DNA from: Kalaharituber pfeilii
Taxonomy: Eukaryota > Ascomycota > Pezizomycetes > Pezizales > Pezizaceae
Reading direction: 5' to 3'
NCBI GenBank assembly: GCA_015179045.1
Contig: WHUZ01000011.1
Location: 1,364,001 to 1,428,000, forward strand
Length of the DNA: 64,000 nucleotides
Part shown: positions 30,871 through 43,400 of the stretch, one piece after another
How the letters are laid out: every line of letters begins with the position of its first letter
How positions within the stretch are numbered: position 1 is the first letter of the stretch
The notes under the pieces: generated by a model
Database searches by the model: none
What the model was told of the DNA's origin: nothing
What the model saw: only the letters and a program-made list of their open reading frames with translations
Position numbers and translations under genes: made by a program

Positions 30871-30990
30871 GACCTCTTGACTAGATGAGATCGGAAAGAA
30901 TTATTAGAAGCGGGAAGGCAAATCGTTCACTTTTGTTACCGAAAGGCTTGACATTACTGTATAAAGCGAATTTTACCAGTCTATCCCAGT

Positions 30991-31044
30991 ATCGCCATAG
31001 CCCACAGGGCGGCAAGCGATTAATGATATATAAAAAAAAAAAGA
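30991..31044 (+). mobile_element. Hairpin-only LINE tail (family A), 54 bp
   Basis: AGTCTATCCCAGT flanks the unit at 30978-30990 and 31045-31057. The insertion is exactly the 30-nt hairpin (30991-31020), TAATGATATAT and an A-tail, with no extra base at the 5' end. Confidence 0.95.
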
Positions 31045-31121
31045 AGTCTATCCCAGTTAGCGAATCTGCTTAAATCCAGATCTACGTCACCGTATTCAGT
31101 TACCTTCGGCGTGGCGCCAAT

Positions 31122-31400
31122 TTACAGCCGGGCGGAGGAGTACTCTGGCGGCCGTAAATCAGGGGCAGAAGGTAGAAGTTTCGCCTCAACATTGTCAAAC
31201 TCCTGCAACTGCACTGTAGTGGTCAACTGTGATGTTGTCGCCAGTTGCTTTTTCATTTTCTTCTTTTGCTTTCTCAGCTTTTTTCTTTTCTGAATCCAGT
31301 ACCGCAAGCCTGCCACAGCAAGGCCAAGAAACATTAAAGTGAAGATGCCGAGTATGAGCGCAGTCAGTGCTTCTGGGCTCAGGTCCGGGCCGCGACCCGA
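31122..31400 (-). CDS. Hypothetical single-pass membrane protein or exon
   Basis: The minus-strand frame reads LSPEALTALILGIFTLMFL then GLAVAGLRYW, a 22-residue transmembrane helix, followed by a strongly basic run (KRKKLRKQKKK) and a 50-residue cytosolic-looking tail ending at 31122. No ATG precedes the helix in the open frame (the first is inside it, 31334), so an upstream exon would be needed. Family not recognised. Confidence 0.3.
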   Translation of the reverse strand, partial: SGRGPDLSPEALTALILGIFTLMFLGLAVAGLRYWIQKRKKLRKQKKKMKKQLATTSQLTTTVQLQEFDNVEAKLLPSAPDLRPPEYSSARL

Positions 31401-31440
31401 CGATCTCCGGGTTACTGAAGAACGTGTCCATATCAGTTGT

Positions 31441-32200
31441 CCTTAATAATTTTGGATTAGCAAGACACTATTTCAATTGACAAATACCCCTCACCTAATT
31501 GATAAGCTCTCATAGGATCAATACCAGTGCACCACAATCGAGGCCTAGATAGCGCGATTGTACTGCCGATTTTCAGGAATTAATGAACTCCAGGTAATGC
31601 TTAGGAATTATAAGAAAATAGTAATCTGTTGTTGCAGCGGGATGGCTTTTTCAGATAAATTGGAGGAATTTACTATCATTGCACAGCATATTCTCCAAGC
31701 TGGGCATATATGGCACGGGGTTCATTTGTGGTTTTTCATTGGCCTTTACTTACATTAACTCACACGAGCATTTAAAAGACATGTCTTGGACTAGTGACTG
31801 CAAGGTGCATTTGTCTTCACCGGATGCGAGCGAATTAGCATTCTCCACAGGGATGTATTTATATCATGTACGCACACACATTAAGTACTTCCTAGTGTTC
31901 ATGTTTCAATTGCGTTGTTATTCATCCCGTCTCGTTTCTGCCCTCCAGATTCTGTACCAATCAACATTCATACTTATTTACGCGTGTACTCTGCGTTAGG
32001 GGAAAATACTCAGAAGCGCTATGCCTGCGCCACCTGACAGCGGGTCAAAAGTGAAGTAGGTATGACTTTTTGTCGAAAAGTCTTCAGAACATGTACCGGT
32101 ATGGGTTTTACACAAAAAAGATACGACACACATAATTTTTAAATGCTTACAAGTCAATAAATTGTAGCATAATTATCATCCAAGTGCTATAACAGCTCAA
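31441..32200. other. No gene recognised
   Basis: Short unrelated frames only; sequence becomes AT-rich after 32100. Confidence 0.35.
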
Positions 32201-32653
32201 AGCTAATCTGGCATACTTTTAACTAATAACAGAAGCTGGTCTTTTATTATTTATCTTACTTTTTCTGAGGTTTTCTACCTTGTTTATACATTTATTACAT
32301 ACAATAATAATTCTAATATGTTAAATACAAGTAGTTACTTAATTAAATTTTATAACTAAAATCTTTATTTATAAGTATAAGATATTTCTTATTAATAAAC
32401 TTACTCTTATAAGTCTAGTTATTTACTTAATCTATAATAATTAACTAGAAACTTAAGAATATTTCTATAAATAGTTCTATTAATTTTAGTTCTATTAAAA
32501 ATTTAGTTATATTTTATATTAATAAGTTATTTAACTACTATTATTTTCTATTTTAATACTAATACTAAATATATATTTTAGACTTAGTATAGATTTATAA
32601 TAGAATAGATGAGTTAGGGTTGGGGTTAAGGTTTAGAGTAGGCAGTGGACATC

Positions 32654-33152
32654 TGTTAGCGTAGGCGTCGCTGAGCTCGCGAGAGCGGCACTGAGGTGAC
32701 TACGGTTTCGCGAAGGCAGCGAAGCGGACGGCAAAAGGTTACGCGAGAGCGTTAAGTGAGAGTTCAACTTAGAACACCGCTAGTGTCTTGATTTCTTCTA
32801 GCTATCTATTCGGCCCGTTTATATAGACTTCCTGGCCATCAACATGATATGACAATGACATGATGAATATAGATAAGACATGTAGATAAGGAGACGTAGT
32901 AGAAACATGCATTAGGAAGGTCAGTAGCGACTAATGCCTGTACGCATATTAGTTTGTAAGCCATGTGCAGTTGCTAGTCTGTATGACTTACTGCTTGACA
33001 CACACTTCTGTAGGCGACCGCCGTGTCTCGGGCCCAAAGTGTTCCATGCGTTGCCTAGTAGTGTGATCAGCTACATGTTCAGCACACGGCTTATACGGAA
33101 CTGGCGGTGCTTCTCGGGTCGGTATCACGTAAGTCTTACCTTAGCCGTAACA
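32654..33152 (+). repeat. Solo LTR, family 2
   Basis: Begins TGTTAGCG and ends CCGTAACA; ACATC is duplicated at 32649-32653 and 33153-33157. A 5-bp duplication with TGTTA...TAACA ends identifies a solo LTR, 499 bp. No related internal sequence is in the window. Confidence 0.8.
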
Positions 33153-33735
33153 ACATCAGAGTAAGTTCATAGTAGGTAAAGGTAGTTAGCACTATATGTT
33201 ATAAAGAGATAGGTATATGAAGAGCTATATACAGCTTGGATATGGATATAAGTTATTATATAAAGAGCAAAGAAGGAGGTAGAGATAAGCCTCCTTTATA
33301 GAAAGCTTAGGAGCTTAGTAGAAGCAGAAGAACATTTTAGATATAAGAGAATCTAACTAGCATAGAAGAATCTTCAAGCTAATATAGAAGAACCTTTGAA
33401 CTAATATAGAAGAACTTTCCAACTAATACGAGAGCATATTCTAGACAAATGTGAGAGAGTAGTTAGGAATATATAGGTAGTGGCTGAGATACAAGTAGCT
33501 GCTATACATAAGAGCTCGAGGCCAGTAGTATAGATTAGAGCTTTAGATACTGTTACCACACAATGGGAGTTTAGGCTGTGGAGGGGTTTCGGGCTATGGT
33601 AGGGGTTGGTTTATTACAAGTAAATATAATAATAAAATATAAAAAATTATATAATATAAGTAGAATATAATATTTGTTATAATTTAGTATAGTTTTTAAT
33701 ATTAAGAAAGTTTTATAATATATAATTATACTATT

Positions 33736-34462
33736 TGTCACAGCCCACGCCCTACAGTCTCCGCACATTAAGCCACAACCGCCGGCAAGCTCATAGAACC
33801 GACTATCTACAGGTAGCTAGCAAGCCGCCAGTATAGCCCGCCTGCCAGTATAGCCCACCTGCCAGTATAACCTGCCTGCCAGTATAGCCCGCCTACCAGT
33901 ACAGCCCGTCTGCTAGTATAGTCCGCCTGCTAGGATAGCCTGCCTGCCAGTACAGCTAGTATGTGCACCTGCTAGTATAGCCTGCCTGCCACTACAGCCC
34001 GCCTGCTAGTATCGCCGCCTGCCAGTATAGCCCGCCTGCCATGAAAACTCTGCCTTCACCACTCTGTTCTTACTGCTGCCCTCGTCGCTGCTTCTACCTT
34101 TGTATTATGTTTCTTAGGTAATGAACCTATCATGTATATAGGCTCTGTCTTGCCCTCATATAAATAGTTCCTTCTCTCCTTGTCTGTTGTCTTGTCTTCT
34201 TAATAGACCCATATGGTTCCTCGTAGTCCATATGTTCTTGTTATTCTTGTCAATCTCTAGATCTAATTCAGTACCTGATCTTCTGATCTTCTCTGCCTTT
34301 TCACCATAGCCTGCCATCGCCGCTGAACTGGAACCGCTGAACTGCTCCTGTCAAGCGTCTCCTGTCAAGTTTGTCAGGCCTCTGCCATTCAGCGCTTGCA
34401 AAACTACTGTTACCCTGAACCGGTCGTATCCTTTAGCAGCACCAGCTCGCCGCCGCGTGACA
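33736..34462 (+). repeat. Solo LTR, family 1, copy 1
   Basis: Begins TGTCACAGCCC and ends GCGTGACA; CTATT is duplicated at 33731-33735 and 34463-34467. Between about 33826 and 34040 it holds a tandem repeat of about 17 bp (GCCAGTATAGCCCGCCT). Two relatives lie at 34953-35976 and 47825-48568. Confidence 0.88.
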
Positions 34463-34952
34463 CTATTAGTATTATATTTAATTTTAAAAATTTATTAAAA
34501 GTTGATTAAACTTTTATAAAAATAGAAATCTAAATTTATTGTATATTATATAAATACTAATATTAATAATAAAAAAGATTTAATTTTATTATTAATTATA
34601 ATTACTTTTTATAATAAATAAAGTTATTACTTTTATATAAATTATAAATTTAATAAATAAATATATTTTTTATTCTCTTATATATACTACTAAATTTATA
34701 AAAAAAAATTAAATTATTTTAATATTTTTTTTTATTAAATATTATTTGAAAGAAATTAAAAAAGAAAAATAATTTAAAATATTTATAAGAAAAATTAATT
34801 AAAGTTTTTCTATTAGTAGTAAAACTAATTAAAATAAATATAAAAAAGTTAGATAATAAATTTAATTATTATAAATTACAATTAATTACTCTAAATTGTA
34901 CCAAGATCAACTAGATTTAAGAAATCTTATTTATTTACTTACTAGTTCTAGT

Positions 34953-35976
34953 TGTTACAGTCCACGCCCTACAGTCTCCGCACACTAAGCCACAACCGCC
35001 GGCAAGCCACGACCGCCGGTAAGCCACGACCGCTGGCAAGCCATGACCGCCTCCCGCCAACAGCCGGCAAGTCCCGCCAACAGCCGCCAAGCTCATAGAA
35101 CCGGCTAGCTATAGGTAGCTAGCAAGCTGCCAGTATAGCCCGCCCGCCAGTGTAGCCCGCCCGCCTGCCAGTATAGCCCGCCTGCCAGTATAGCCCGCCT
35201 GCCAGTATAGCCCGCCTGCCAGTATAGCCCGCCTGCCATGAAAACTCTGCCTTCACCACCCTGCTCTTGCTACTACCCTCGTCTCTGCTTCTACCTTTGT
35301 ATTATGTTTCTTAGCTAAATGAGCCTATCATGTATATAAAGGCCCTATCTTGCCCTCATGTAAATAGTTCTTTCTCTCCTTGTCTGTTGTCTTGTCTTCT
35401 TAATAGACCCTATGGTTCCTCGTAGTCCATATGTTCTTGTTATTGAAGAAAACTAGCTCAGCGGTAGTCTACCTGGAGAAGGACACCGAGGTTAGGAGGG
35501 TGAGGCTCGGAGGACGATGGCTGAGATCGGACCAGTACGAATGGGACAGGAGTGGAAGTAGGACATACTGGGCCCGGCATTCTACCCGCACCATGTATGA
35601 GTTTCGCGGGCATAACATGTATTTAGTGACGTAGTTGTCTTTCTTTTAAATAAAACCTCGCCATAGCCCATAGGGCGGCATGCGAGTAATGATATAAAAA
35701 AAAAAAAAAAAGTTCTTGTTATTCTTATCAATCCCTGGATCTAATTCAGTACTTGATCTTCTCTGCCTTTTCACCATAGCCTGCCATCGCCGCTGAACCA
35801 GAACCGCTGAACTAGAACTGCTGAACCGCTACCGGCGAGCCTCTCCTGTCAAGTCTGTCCTGTCAAGCCTCTCCTGTCCTGTTTGTCAAGCCTCTGCCGT
35901 TCAGCGCTTGCGGAGCTACTATTACCCTGAACTGGTCATATCCCTTAGTTGCACCAGCCCGCCGTCGCTGGTGACA
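34953..35976 (+). repeat. Solo LTR, family 1, copy 2, with LINE insertion
   Basis: Begins TGTTACAG and ends GGTGACA. Same order of parts as copy 1, with the 17-bp repeat at about 35129-35240. A 267-bp LINE A fragment (35445-35711) is inserted. No clear 5-bp duplication was seen, so one edge may be rearranged. Confidence 0.75.
35445..35711 (+). mobile_element. LINE A ORF1-tail insertion, 12-bp target duplication
   Basis: GTTCTTGTTATT lies at 35433-35444 and 35712-35723. The insertion encodes the C-terminal ORF1 block (KKTSSAVVYLEKD, VRLGGRWLRSDQYEWDR), ends with a stop at about 35634, then runs into the family A hairpin (35657-35686) and poly(A). ORF1 is therefore joined directly to the 3' terminus without ORF2, as in the elements at 4.8 and 23.1 kb. 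Confidence 0.88.
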
Positions 35977-36714
35977 TTTTGATTACTGTATATTATTTAA
36001 AAATTAAATTATATAAAGCAATTTAAATAATTAGCTAATTAATACTACTTAAAATTAATATAATTATATTATTTATATACTTAGTTATTTGTACTTATTT
36101 TAATTTAGCTTATTCTAACTCTTTTTTCTCTTAATTCTATTTTTATCTTAAATTTTATTTATTAAATAGTTAAAAGAGTTTTTTATTCTCTTATTAGTAT
36201 ATAAAATTAGTATCTTACTTAAGTATATAAAAAGCTTTTTTATTTTTACTAGTATCTATAATAACTTTTAGAGTTTTAATTTAAATTCTTAAAAAACTTA
36301 GTTTAGATATACTTTTTTATTAGATAACTATTTTATTTTTTAGTCTTTAAACTTGAAGAAGCAGTACTTTATTACTACTTTTATAGTAGAAGCTAAATAT
36401 ATATTACTTTCTAGCCTTGAAAGATAAGCTATCTAGTACAAAAATATATTTTTCAAATTTCAGCTTTCAATTCCTATTTATCTCCGAACAAATAATGAAA
36501 GTTTACTTAATATTACTAACAATTCCATCAATTACAGTCATACAAAACATATTAATATCCACTATTACTTTATATGAGAATGAGTTATATAAAAAGCTTT
36601 CACTCTACACTACATACCTGGTGACCATAACCCTCCTGACTTGATAATGAAACCTCTAGAGAAACGAAAGCATGAAGTGTTTACACAGCAACTGGGTGTT
36701 AACATCTGAGAGAG

Positions 36715-36960
36715 TGTTGGAACATATCATCCGTTGCATCCTTTAGTAGTTCGTTTCATCTGTTTTAGCTATCGCGTGCCTGTTGCTTTCCCAGTGCTTA
36801 TATTAGTTAGTGGTATACTTTGGTATGCCTACATTCATGTATATAAGTGCCTATCTCTCGTAACCTCTCGCTCAATAGACTAGATGATATTTCCATCAAC
36901 GACGAGCCCTTCCTTCAGGTGTTCTCTTCTTGCTTCGCTGAACCCGCACACGGTATACAT
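36715..36960 (+). repeat. LTR-like repeat, family 3, copy 1
   Basis: TGTTGGAACATATCATCCGT begins a stretch that shares its order with 45440-45490 plus 46707-46912, including TGTATATAAGTGCCTAT and CGCTCAATAGACTAGA. The end near CGGTATACA is approximate and no target duplication was found. It looks like a solo LTR with a TATA box. Confidence 0.5.
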
Positions 36961-37430
36961 ATTTCTTCAAGTACACTGTAGAGATATAGTTAAAATTCTT
37001 TGCTCAGTGGTTTGTGGGACATGTTTGTGTTCAGTGTTCACATTGCAAGCTGTAGCATAATGAGTCCCATCACCGTTACGTAGAGCATGCGAGCCGGCCT
37101 TTTAAACCAGGCCCACTGTTGATATCGGCACTGCATATAGTATAGCTTTCACGCTTGCATAGAATTCTCATTTTTTTAATTTATTCAGAGTCAACGCTCC
37201 TGTAAACCAAGCCCCAGGGCCCTCTTTTTTTTTTCGCTACTCGCAAATTGCCCTATGGTCGAGATAAGAATTAAACAATGGATGGAATACGAAGAGATAA
37301 GAGAGAACACGTATATGTTTGAAATCTTAACTTGGGTTTCTACCCTGACCTCATTAAATGTACCATCATCGAACAACTTATGCCATTCCAGATCCTCCGC
37401 TCCTCAGCGAGTTACGAACTCCCGACTGCA
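36961..37430. other. Intergenic, downstream of the helicase-like gene
   Basis: No gene recognised. A T-run followed by a decayed family A hairpin lies at about 37225-37263. Confidence 0.4.
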
Positions 37431-37434
37431 TATT

Positions 37435-40400
37435 TTAACACTCTGGCCACGACATGAACTTAATAGATCGTTCAAGCTCTCTCGGCAAGTGAGTAAGATC
37501 AAAGTGCGGAGTTTCACCCTCATAGGCTGCTGGGGATTCATAGATGCATATGTAGTCTTCATGGTAGAGCATGAAGGCATTCAGTAAAGCTGTCAGAAGG
37601 TCACTACCATGTTTGTTGCGGATCATGTTCGTATCAACTGCAAGGGTACCATTCTCAAAGACCTGAATTGTGCGCGTGTGCAGGGTTAGAAAAGCGTGCA
37701 TAGCATGAGTTTTCACATGTCAGGAACCGTAGCTTACCTCTTGGACATGTTTAAAGAGACTGTAGTCCGAGGACTGCAGTCCAGGCATGGTGCTCCCACA
37801 ATTTAGAAGCATGATCACCAGGAAGTCAACGGACCTCCTGTCAAGCAGCTTGTGGAATTCGGACGGATCTTCGTGAGACTTGACTTTGAGAAGCTCACAA
37901 AGGTTGCACGCCAGTCTATGTAGCGCACACTCGAACGAGGGACCTGAGGGTGATGTAGCATTTGCGACTGCGATCGCTCCGAGCCACTGGGAAAGATACC
38001 TAGCCTTCCAGGACTGTGGAAATAAAGTCTGGTTCCTGTGCCTGCAAAGGAGCTGATATACCCGACATTGAAGATTAGCGAAGCGAAAACACGGGGCAGT
38101 GAATGATTGCAGCTGGGGCACCCATACCAGAAGCGTGGCAATATCTTCGTACAATGAGATAATGTCTACGCTAAGGGATACTTTGTCCTCTTCTATGAAG
38201 TCACCAAGACATACTAGCAGATTCGCTACCATCTCATTCTAGAAGGTTTGTACATCTGTCAACTTTTGCTTCTGTCAATGTTTCCAATCTCTCGATCCAA
38301 GGAGTCTCACAATTTGGTTCAGGAATAAGCCTTCATTATTCAGATACCAGCCGGAATGTGCTTCAGTCAGGTATTTAAGTGAATGATAGTGATACAACCA
38401 GCTGAAAATCTTCATACCCGGCCTCATTAGCCATGGGGAATCCTTCTCCGGCTCGAATATTAACTGCAGATCATCCATCATAGATTGCACGTTTTTGGCA
38501 TCTGCAGCGTGGATCAGTATTTGTTCCTTGTTCAACATTGAGATCGGTACCTACCACTTAAAAGTGTACATAAGCGATAGTTCCTTAGCACCACAGCAAG
38601 CTTAGGTTCATCAATGATTGCAATTTGATTCACTGATTTCTTTACTTTTGCCCTCAAACTCCTGAGAATAGGATAATAGCTAGTAGTACGAAGCTTGCGA
38701 ACAATATCCTCAAATATTGAAGGGTTGTCTCGCTAAGGCGATTGGAATTTCAGAAATTCTAACACAATTTCATCCCTTACGTTGTTTGACATGAACTTCG
38801 AACGATCAAACCTAACCCCAGTGCAGTTCTCCTGAACTGCAGTTTGTATGCGGTCAATGTCGGATAAAATCTACTTGCATCTGTGAGTATAGGAGGGAGG
38901 ACTCCAGAATTAAAATGATTAAGGAGCATTACGTACCTGAATCTTTTCACATACCATCCGTTTAGTGTTAGGTGATGGATCCCTCTTAAGGTCTGATTTA
39001 TTCAGTGGGGATCCCCAAGCTGCGTTTTCGATTAGTTATTGAGATTGTACTATCTGAATTCATACAGACCTGCCTACCTTTATCCATTGCTGCTCGTTCC
39101 GCCTCTGTCCATTCAGGAACCTTACTCAAAAGCACACGCGCAGCTTTAGTAATGGTTCCAACCGCTTCACAGATTTGAACCCTAAGTGTCATACGGCCGT
39201 CACTGAGAATATGTTCGCTGAACTCCTTGGTCATCCCTGGGGTTGTGTTTGCTGGTATACTGGACCATGGAAGGCGCAGAAATCTCCTTTCTGACGAAGG
39301 CATGCTCAAGAGACCCAGGCAAGCCATGACCATGTCAGGAAATGAGGGCGAATAATTAGTCTTGTGGACATAATCCTTAGAGGTAAACTCGTGAATGTAC
39401 TCTAGTAGGATGATAGGTGCTGAAAGGCGGTTTCGCAGAGGAACGGCGTTCAGAAAGTAGTCAGGGCGCAAGATTATCTGTTTAGGATCAATACGTCTGT
39501 AAGAAAATTACCATATAGATTCTGACTTACAAGAATGCATATCAGATCGAGGAGCTGGTGACTGTTGGAATTGGCGCACAGTTTAGCAAGAGGGGGCAGC
39601 TCAAACTCAGGCTGTTTCAATGTCTGCTCCCATTTGGAAATTTGCGACTTCCACAAATTGGACCAGGTCCCTTCAGTTGGTGATGCATGAGAGTTCGAGG
39701 TGTCAGTAAGTGTGTGAATATTTGAGGGACTCATAAAATCAAGGAGCGCGTGAGCTTTTAAACAGTGGTAAAGCTCCTCAAAATAGGAGAAAGTCGCTGC
39801 GTGCCATGTTGGATCGGTTTGTAACTGAACAGTTGACAGAGCATGATATATCCCTTCGGCATCACCAATCAAGCGGTGTCATCCTTCCTTGAATCGTTTG
39901 TGACGTGTCATGGTGACCATGTACTCTTCAAAATATTTGTAACCAAAGAGAAATTCGACCTTTTCGTTGTCAGACATAAACAGCTCGTTTATGTCCGCTG
40001 TAAGGGCTGTGGAAATTTTGTTTTTTGCGGAGCAAGTCATTGCATTGCCACGCTCGAAGTCTTCTTTCGGAAGGCAATATTTTCCCCTGATGTCTACTTA
40101 CTTGGTTAATTCGGATTTTCTATTTGTAGTGCCAACACGGAACCTACCTTCCCAAGTCCTCCACTAGCTTTTCATATAATCCACCCTCATATAGCAACTG
40201 CAATGCAGTGCCATGTAAATCTGCTTTGTAGTATTCTTCCGCAGCACCTACCAAGTACGGTCGCCCTGCTTTCGCTAACAAATCCCCAGCTCGCTCGTGT
40301 TGGCCCTTGTCAGACCAAATTTCTGTGTTGTTAGAATAGTTTGTGGTTAAGTGTAATTGTGGTCTAGAAGAACCTACCAGCAGCCCCCACAAAGTCTCCT

Positions 40401-43400
40401 AATGCCTCGCAGCAATATGCTACCTCTTCTGCCATGCCGAGCAATTGAAATAGTTCCATTGCCTCTTGATAGTGAGAATGGGCACTAGACAGGTTACCTC
40501 TTGCCTGAAGTTCTCTTCCCACTTTTCGTGCACGAAAGGCTCGTGCCAGGTTGGCTTTCTCTGTGTCTTCAGCATTCTTGAAACATCGAATAGCCTAGTG
40601 ATTGTCAGGATGATAGTACGGTAGAACGTAAACAATTCCGAATACTTGTCCTTACTTGCTCATAAAGGCTGTTTTCCATACAGTGGTCACCCTCTCGCAC
40701 CCAGTCTAATCGTGCGGTGGGCGTCAATGGACAGAGTTCGCGTGCAATGTTTCGGGCCTATACATGTTAATTATAACCTCCCTTAAGCAGAGTACACAGA
40801 GAGGCCCTACATCACCCGATATTCCTACCTCCTCTACCTCAACGAGCGGCGTTCCAGCCTTATTGGTGAATAGATCTATAATGCTGCTGATTTGATCTCT
40901 TGAACTCTCGAGAATCAACAATCTACTGCAAGCGCGCGTGATAGCAACATACAGAGTCTGCCACCCTCTTTATGCTAATACTTCGAAGGCATATCACTAA
41001 GCTTAGGGCTGCGAACCTTTAGTTCCGAGCACAGTGCCTATCATCCTCTAATTAGTAAGAACAATACCATGAATTGAATCGTAGTCCATACCATGTGACC
41101 CTGCGCATAAGTATAATTAGGGTCCTTGGGAAGTAGCTCCTCAAGACTCTTGAATATATCTGCACACGAGCTTGACGAAAAAAAAAACGAAAACAATCAC
41201 CTCTTCGTGCTCACCCTGCCATGGCGAACAGCTACAAGCGGGGCCATGTGATATAAAAAAAAAAAAAAAAAAAAACCTCTTCGTGCTCCGTGCCCTTGCT
41301 TTCAAGCACTGTATACACGACGAAGAGAGGGGAGTAATTTGCTCTGTGTTTCTGAGTCCCTGACGATGATAGTCTGTTTGTCCCGCCGGCCTTCTGAAGA
41401 ACTATACTTGCTTGACAGGGCAAGAAGATCTTGTACACAAGAACCAACTTTGGGGGAAGGAAGTTAATGGTGTGACAATATGGGGCGTTAGGCAAAATTT
41501 ACCTATTAGTCGAGGCTTTGGGCCATTGTATTCGCCGAGTTCAGGATCAGATTTATCCACCATTGTAGGGAACCCTGATGATATCAGATTTGACATGAAT
41601 AAATTTCTCCAGTAATTGTGCTAAAACTCACCCTTCCATAACAAGCCCATGACGAAGGATGCTAAGCCCAGGATGCCTTGGTGTGAGCGAAAATTATGTG
41701 AAAGCGTGAACAACTTCGGCTTTGCCAATGCTAACATGGACTTTTCCTGGTTGTGATGTCCAAAAAAGAGCGTTTGAACATTGCCAAAACGGAATGCCGA
41801 GTCATTGGAGATACATTGCGCACTGTCCCCGGCTACGGTGTGGAACTTGGTCAACTTGGAAGTAACATCATTAGGTGGTGCGGCGAAAATTGGGTGGCAC
41901 TAACCGAAGTGGATTCCTCTAGGGTCTTGGACCAGAGAAAGAAACAGTTTTATCTCCACTTCGCGTTGATCTTGGACTTCTGTAAAGCTAGCGTGAGTAA
42001 ATTATGGATGCCGTGCGAAGTAGAAAATGGGTATACACTTACCGTCCACATAAATTTCATCTACCAGATTACTTAAATCCACCCCCTGGTTCTTTTCATC
42101 AAAGGCACTAAGTATCCTTAGAACTCTATCCATGGCATCATATTCGTAACGTTTTCTCTTCTTAACCTCGTATTGTTCATATAAGTCATACAAGACTTCC
42201 CTTTCGTTGGTGCGAGGGAAAGCTGGAGCCAGCCTAACGCTCCTGTCTATATACTCCGCCCTTGAGAGGGGCTTATATCCGCTTTTTGAGGACAAGCATC
42301 CTTTGATAACGCCCATGATCTCCGAGAAGACCCGCCCAGCGTCCAGCTTTAAATAATTGGGATGTTTCATAGACGGCCAGTATGCAACTCTGAAGATGTC
42401 GAAATCAACGAGATTGGTCTTTGTATGGACACGGAAGTTCTGCCGATCCATATCCCTAATATGATATCAGTTGATCAACTGTTATATTACTCCTGCTCAC
42501 ATCGATAGTGAAGAAACATACCTGACAGTGTTTTCGACTATTTTAAGAAAGTGGTCAAAGGTACAAACCAGGGGAAAATTACTTTCTAACAATGAAGTAA
42601 GTTCTTTCATTGTTTCCGGGTCCCCTCCATCCCACGCATTCTCATCCACGAGTTTAGGCATTGATTCCAGAGCGTTATACTCTTCCTCCGAGTTTCGAAA
42701 GACCTCGAGTTGTGCTTTTAGCAACCGTTGGAGTTTACCGTGCAATGTCTTAGCTAGAATACGAGACCGTGTGAGTAGCACCTTTATTCGCACTGTTAGG
42801 ATCTTGCGTTGCCGGTAGGTTTCCGGGGTTAAACACACCTGCCGTAGACGCCGTTCGGAATTTCCTGCAATAGCACGGTGTAAATATCTGATGAGAAGCT
42901 TATACAAAAGACACGTCGTCTTTCCAGTACCACTCCTGCCCAATATAAATGCAGCAGTTCGAAAATGTTTAATGACTGCTGTTTCAGTCCCGTCGGGATC
43001 GAGCATAAACTCTGCGTAGACATTGTTTGCTTCGATGTTTTCTAGCATTTTGGTTGTAACTGCATGTGATTTACCTTTGAGGACATAAGATGCTCATGGT
43101 TAATATCGGTGGAATGAACAATTGTTAACAAGTTAGAAAACTTACAAAAAATAGCGGAATTTAGTGGCAGAGTTTCTTTGGGGCCAGCAGGAAAATCTCT
43201 TTTCCTTTCCGTATCGTGTTCTTGAAAAGAGGCTGGGAGTTTGATTCGACGTACCCTGTCCAGTTCTTTTGCTTTGCAATCTTGTATCCTCTGGTCCGGC
43301 CAGTGTCGTTGAGCGTAGGCTTACAGAGGCTATTGTTTCTGCAATCTAGTTGCGAACGTAATTGTTATTCTTGCAGTGTCATTGTAATATGAGATGATAG

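Larger units (their letters stand above)
32200..36420. repeat. AT-rich island (RIP-like) with GC-richer solo LTRs
   Basis: Stretches 32200-32640, 33590-33735, 34463-34940 and 35985-36420 are almost entirely A and T, rich in TA steps, with no coding potential. They alternate with GC-rich solo LTRs whose target duplications lie in or beside the AT-rich DNA, so the LTR elements came later. The pattern resembles C-to-T mutated repeats of ascomycetes, but no unmutated partner is in the window to prove it. Confidence 0.55.

Noticed and set aside
36417..36644. 75-codon ORF at the edge of the AT-rich island
   Set aside because: Composition (Ile, Leu, Thr, Tyr) is what random AT-rich DNA gives.
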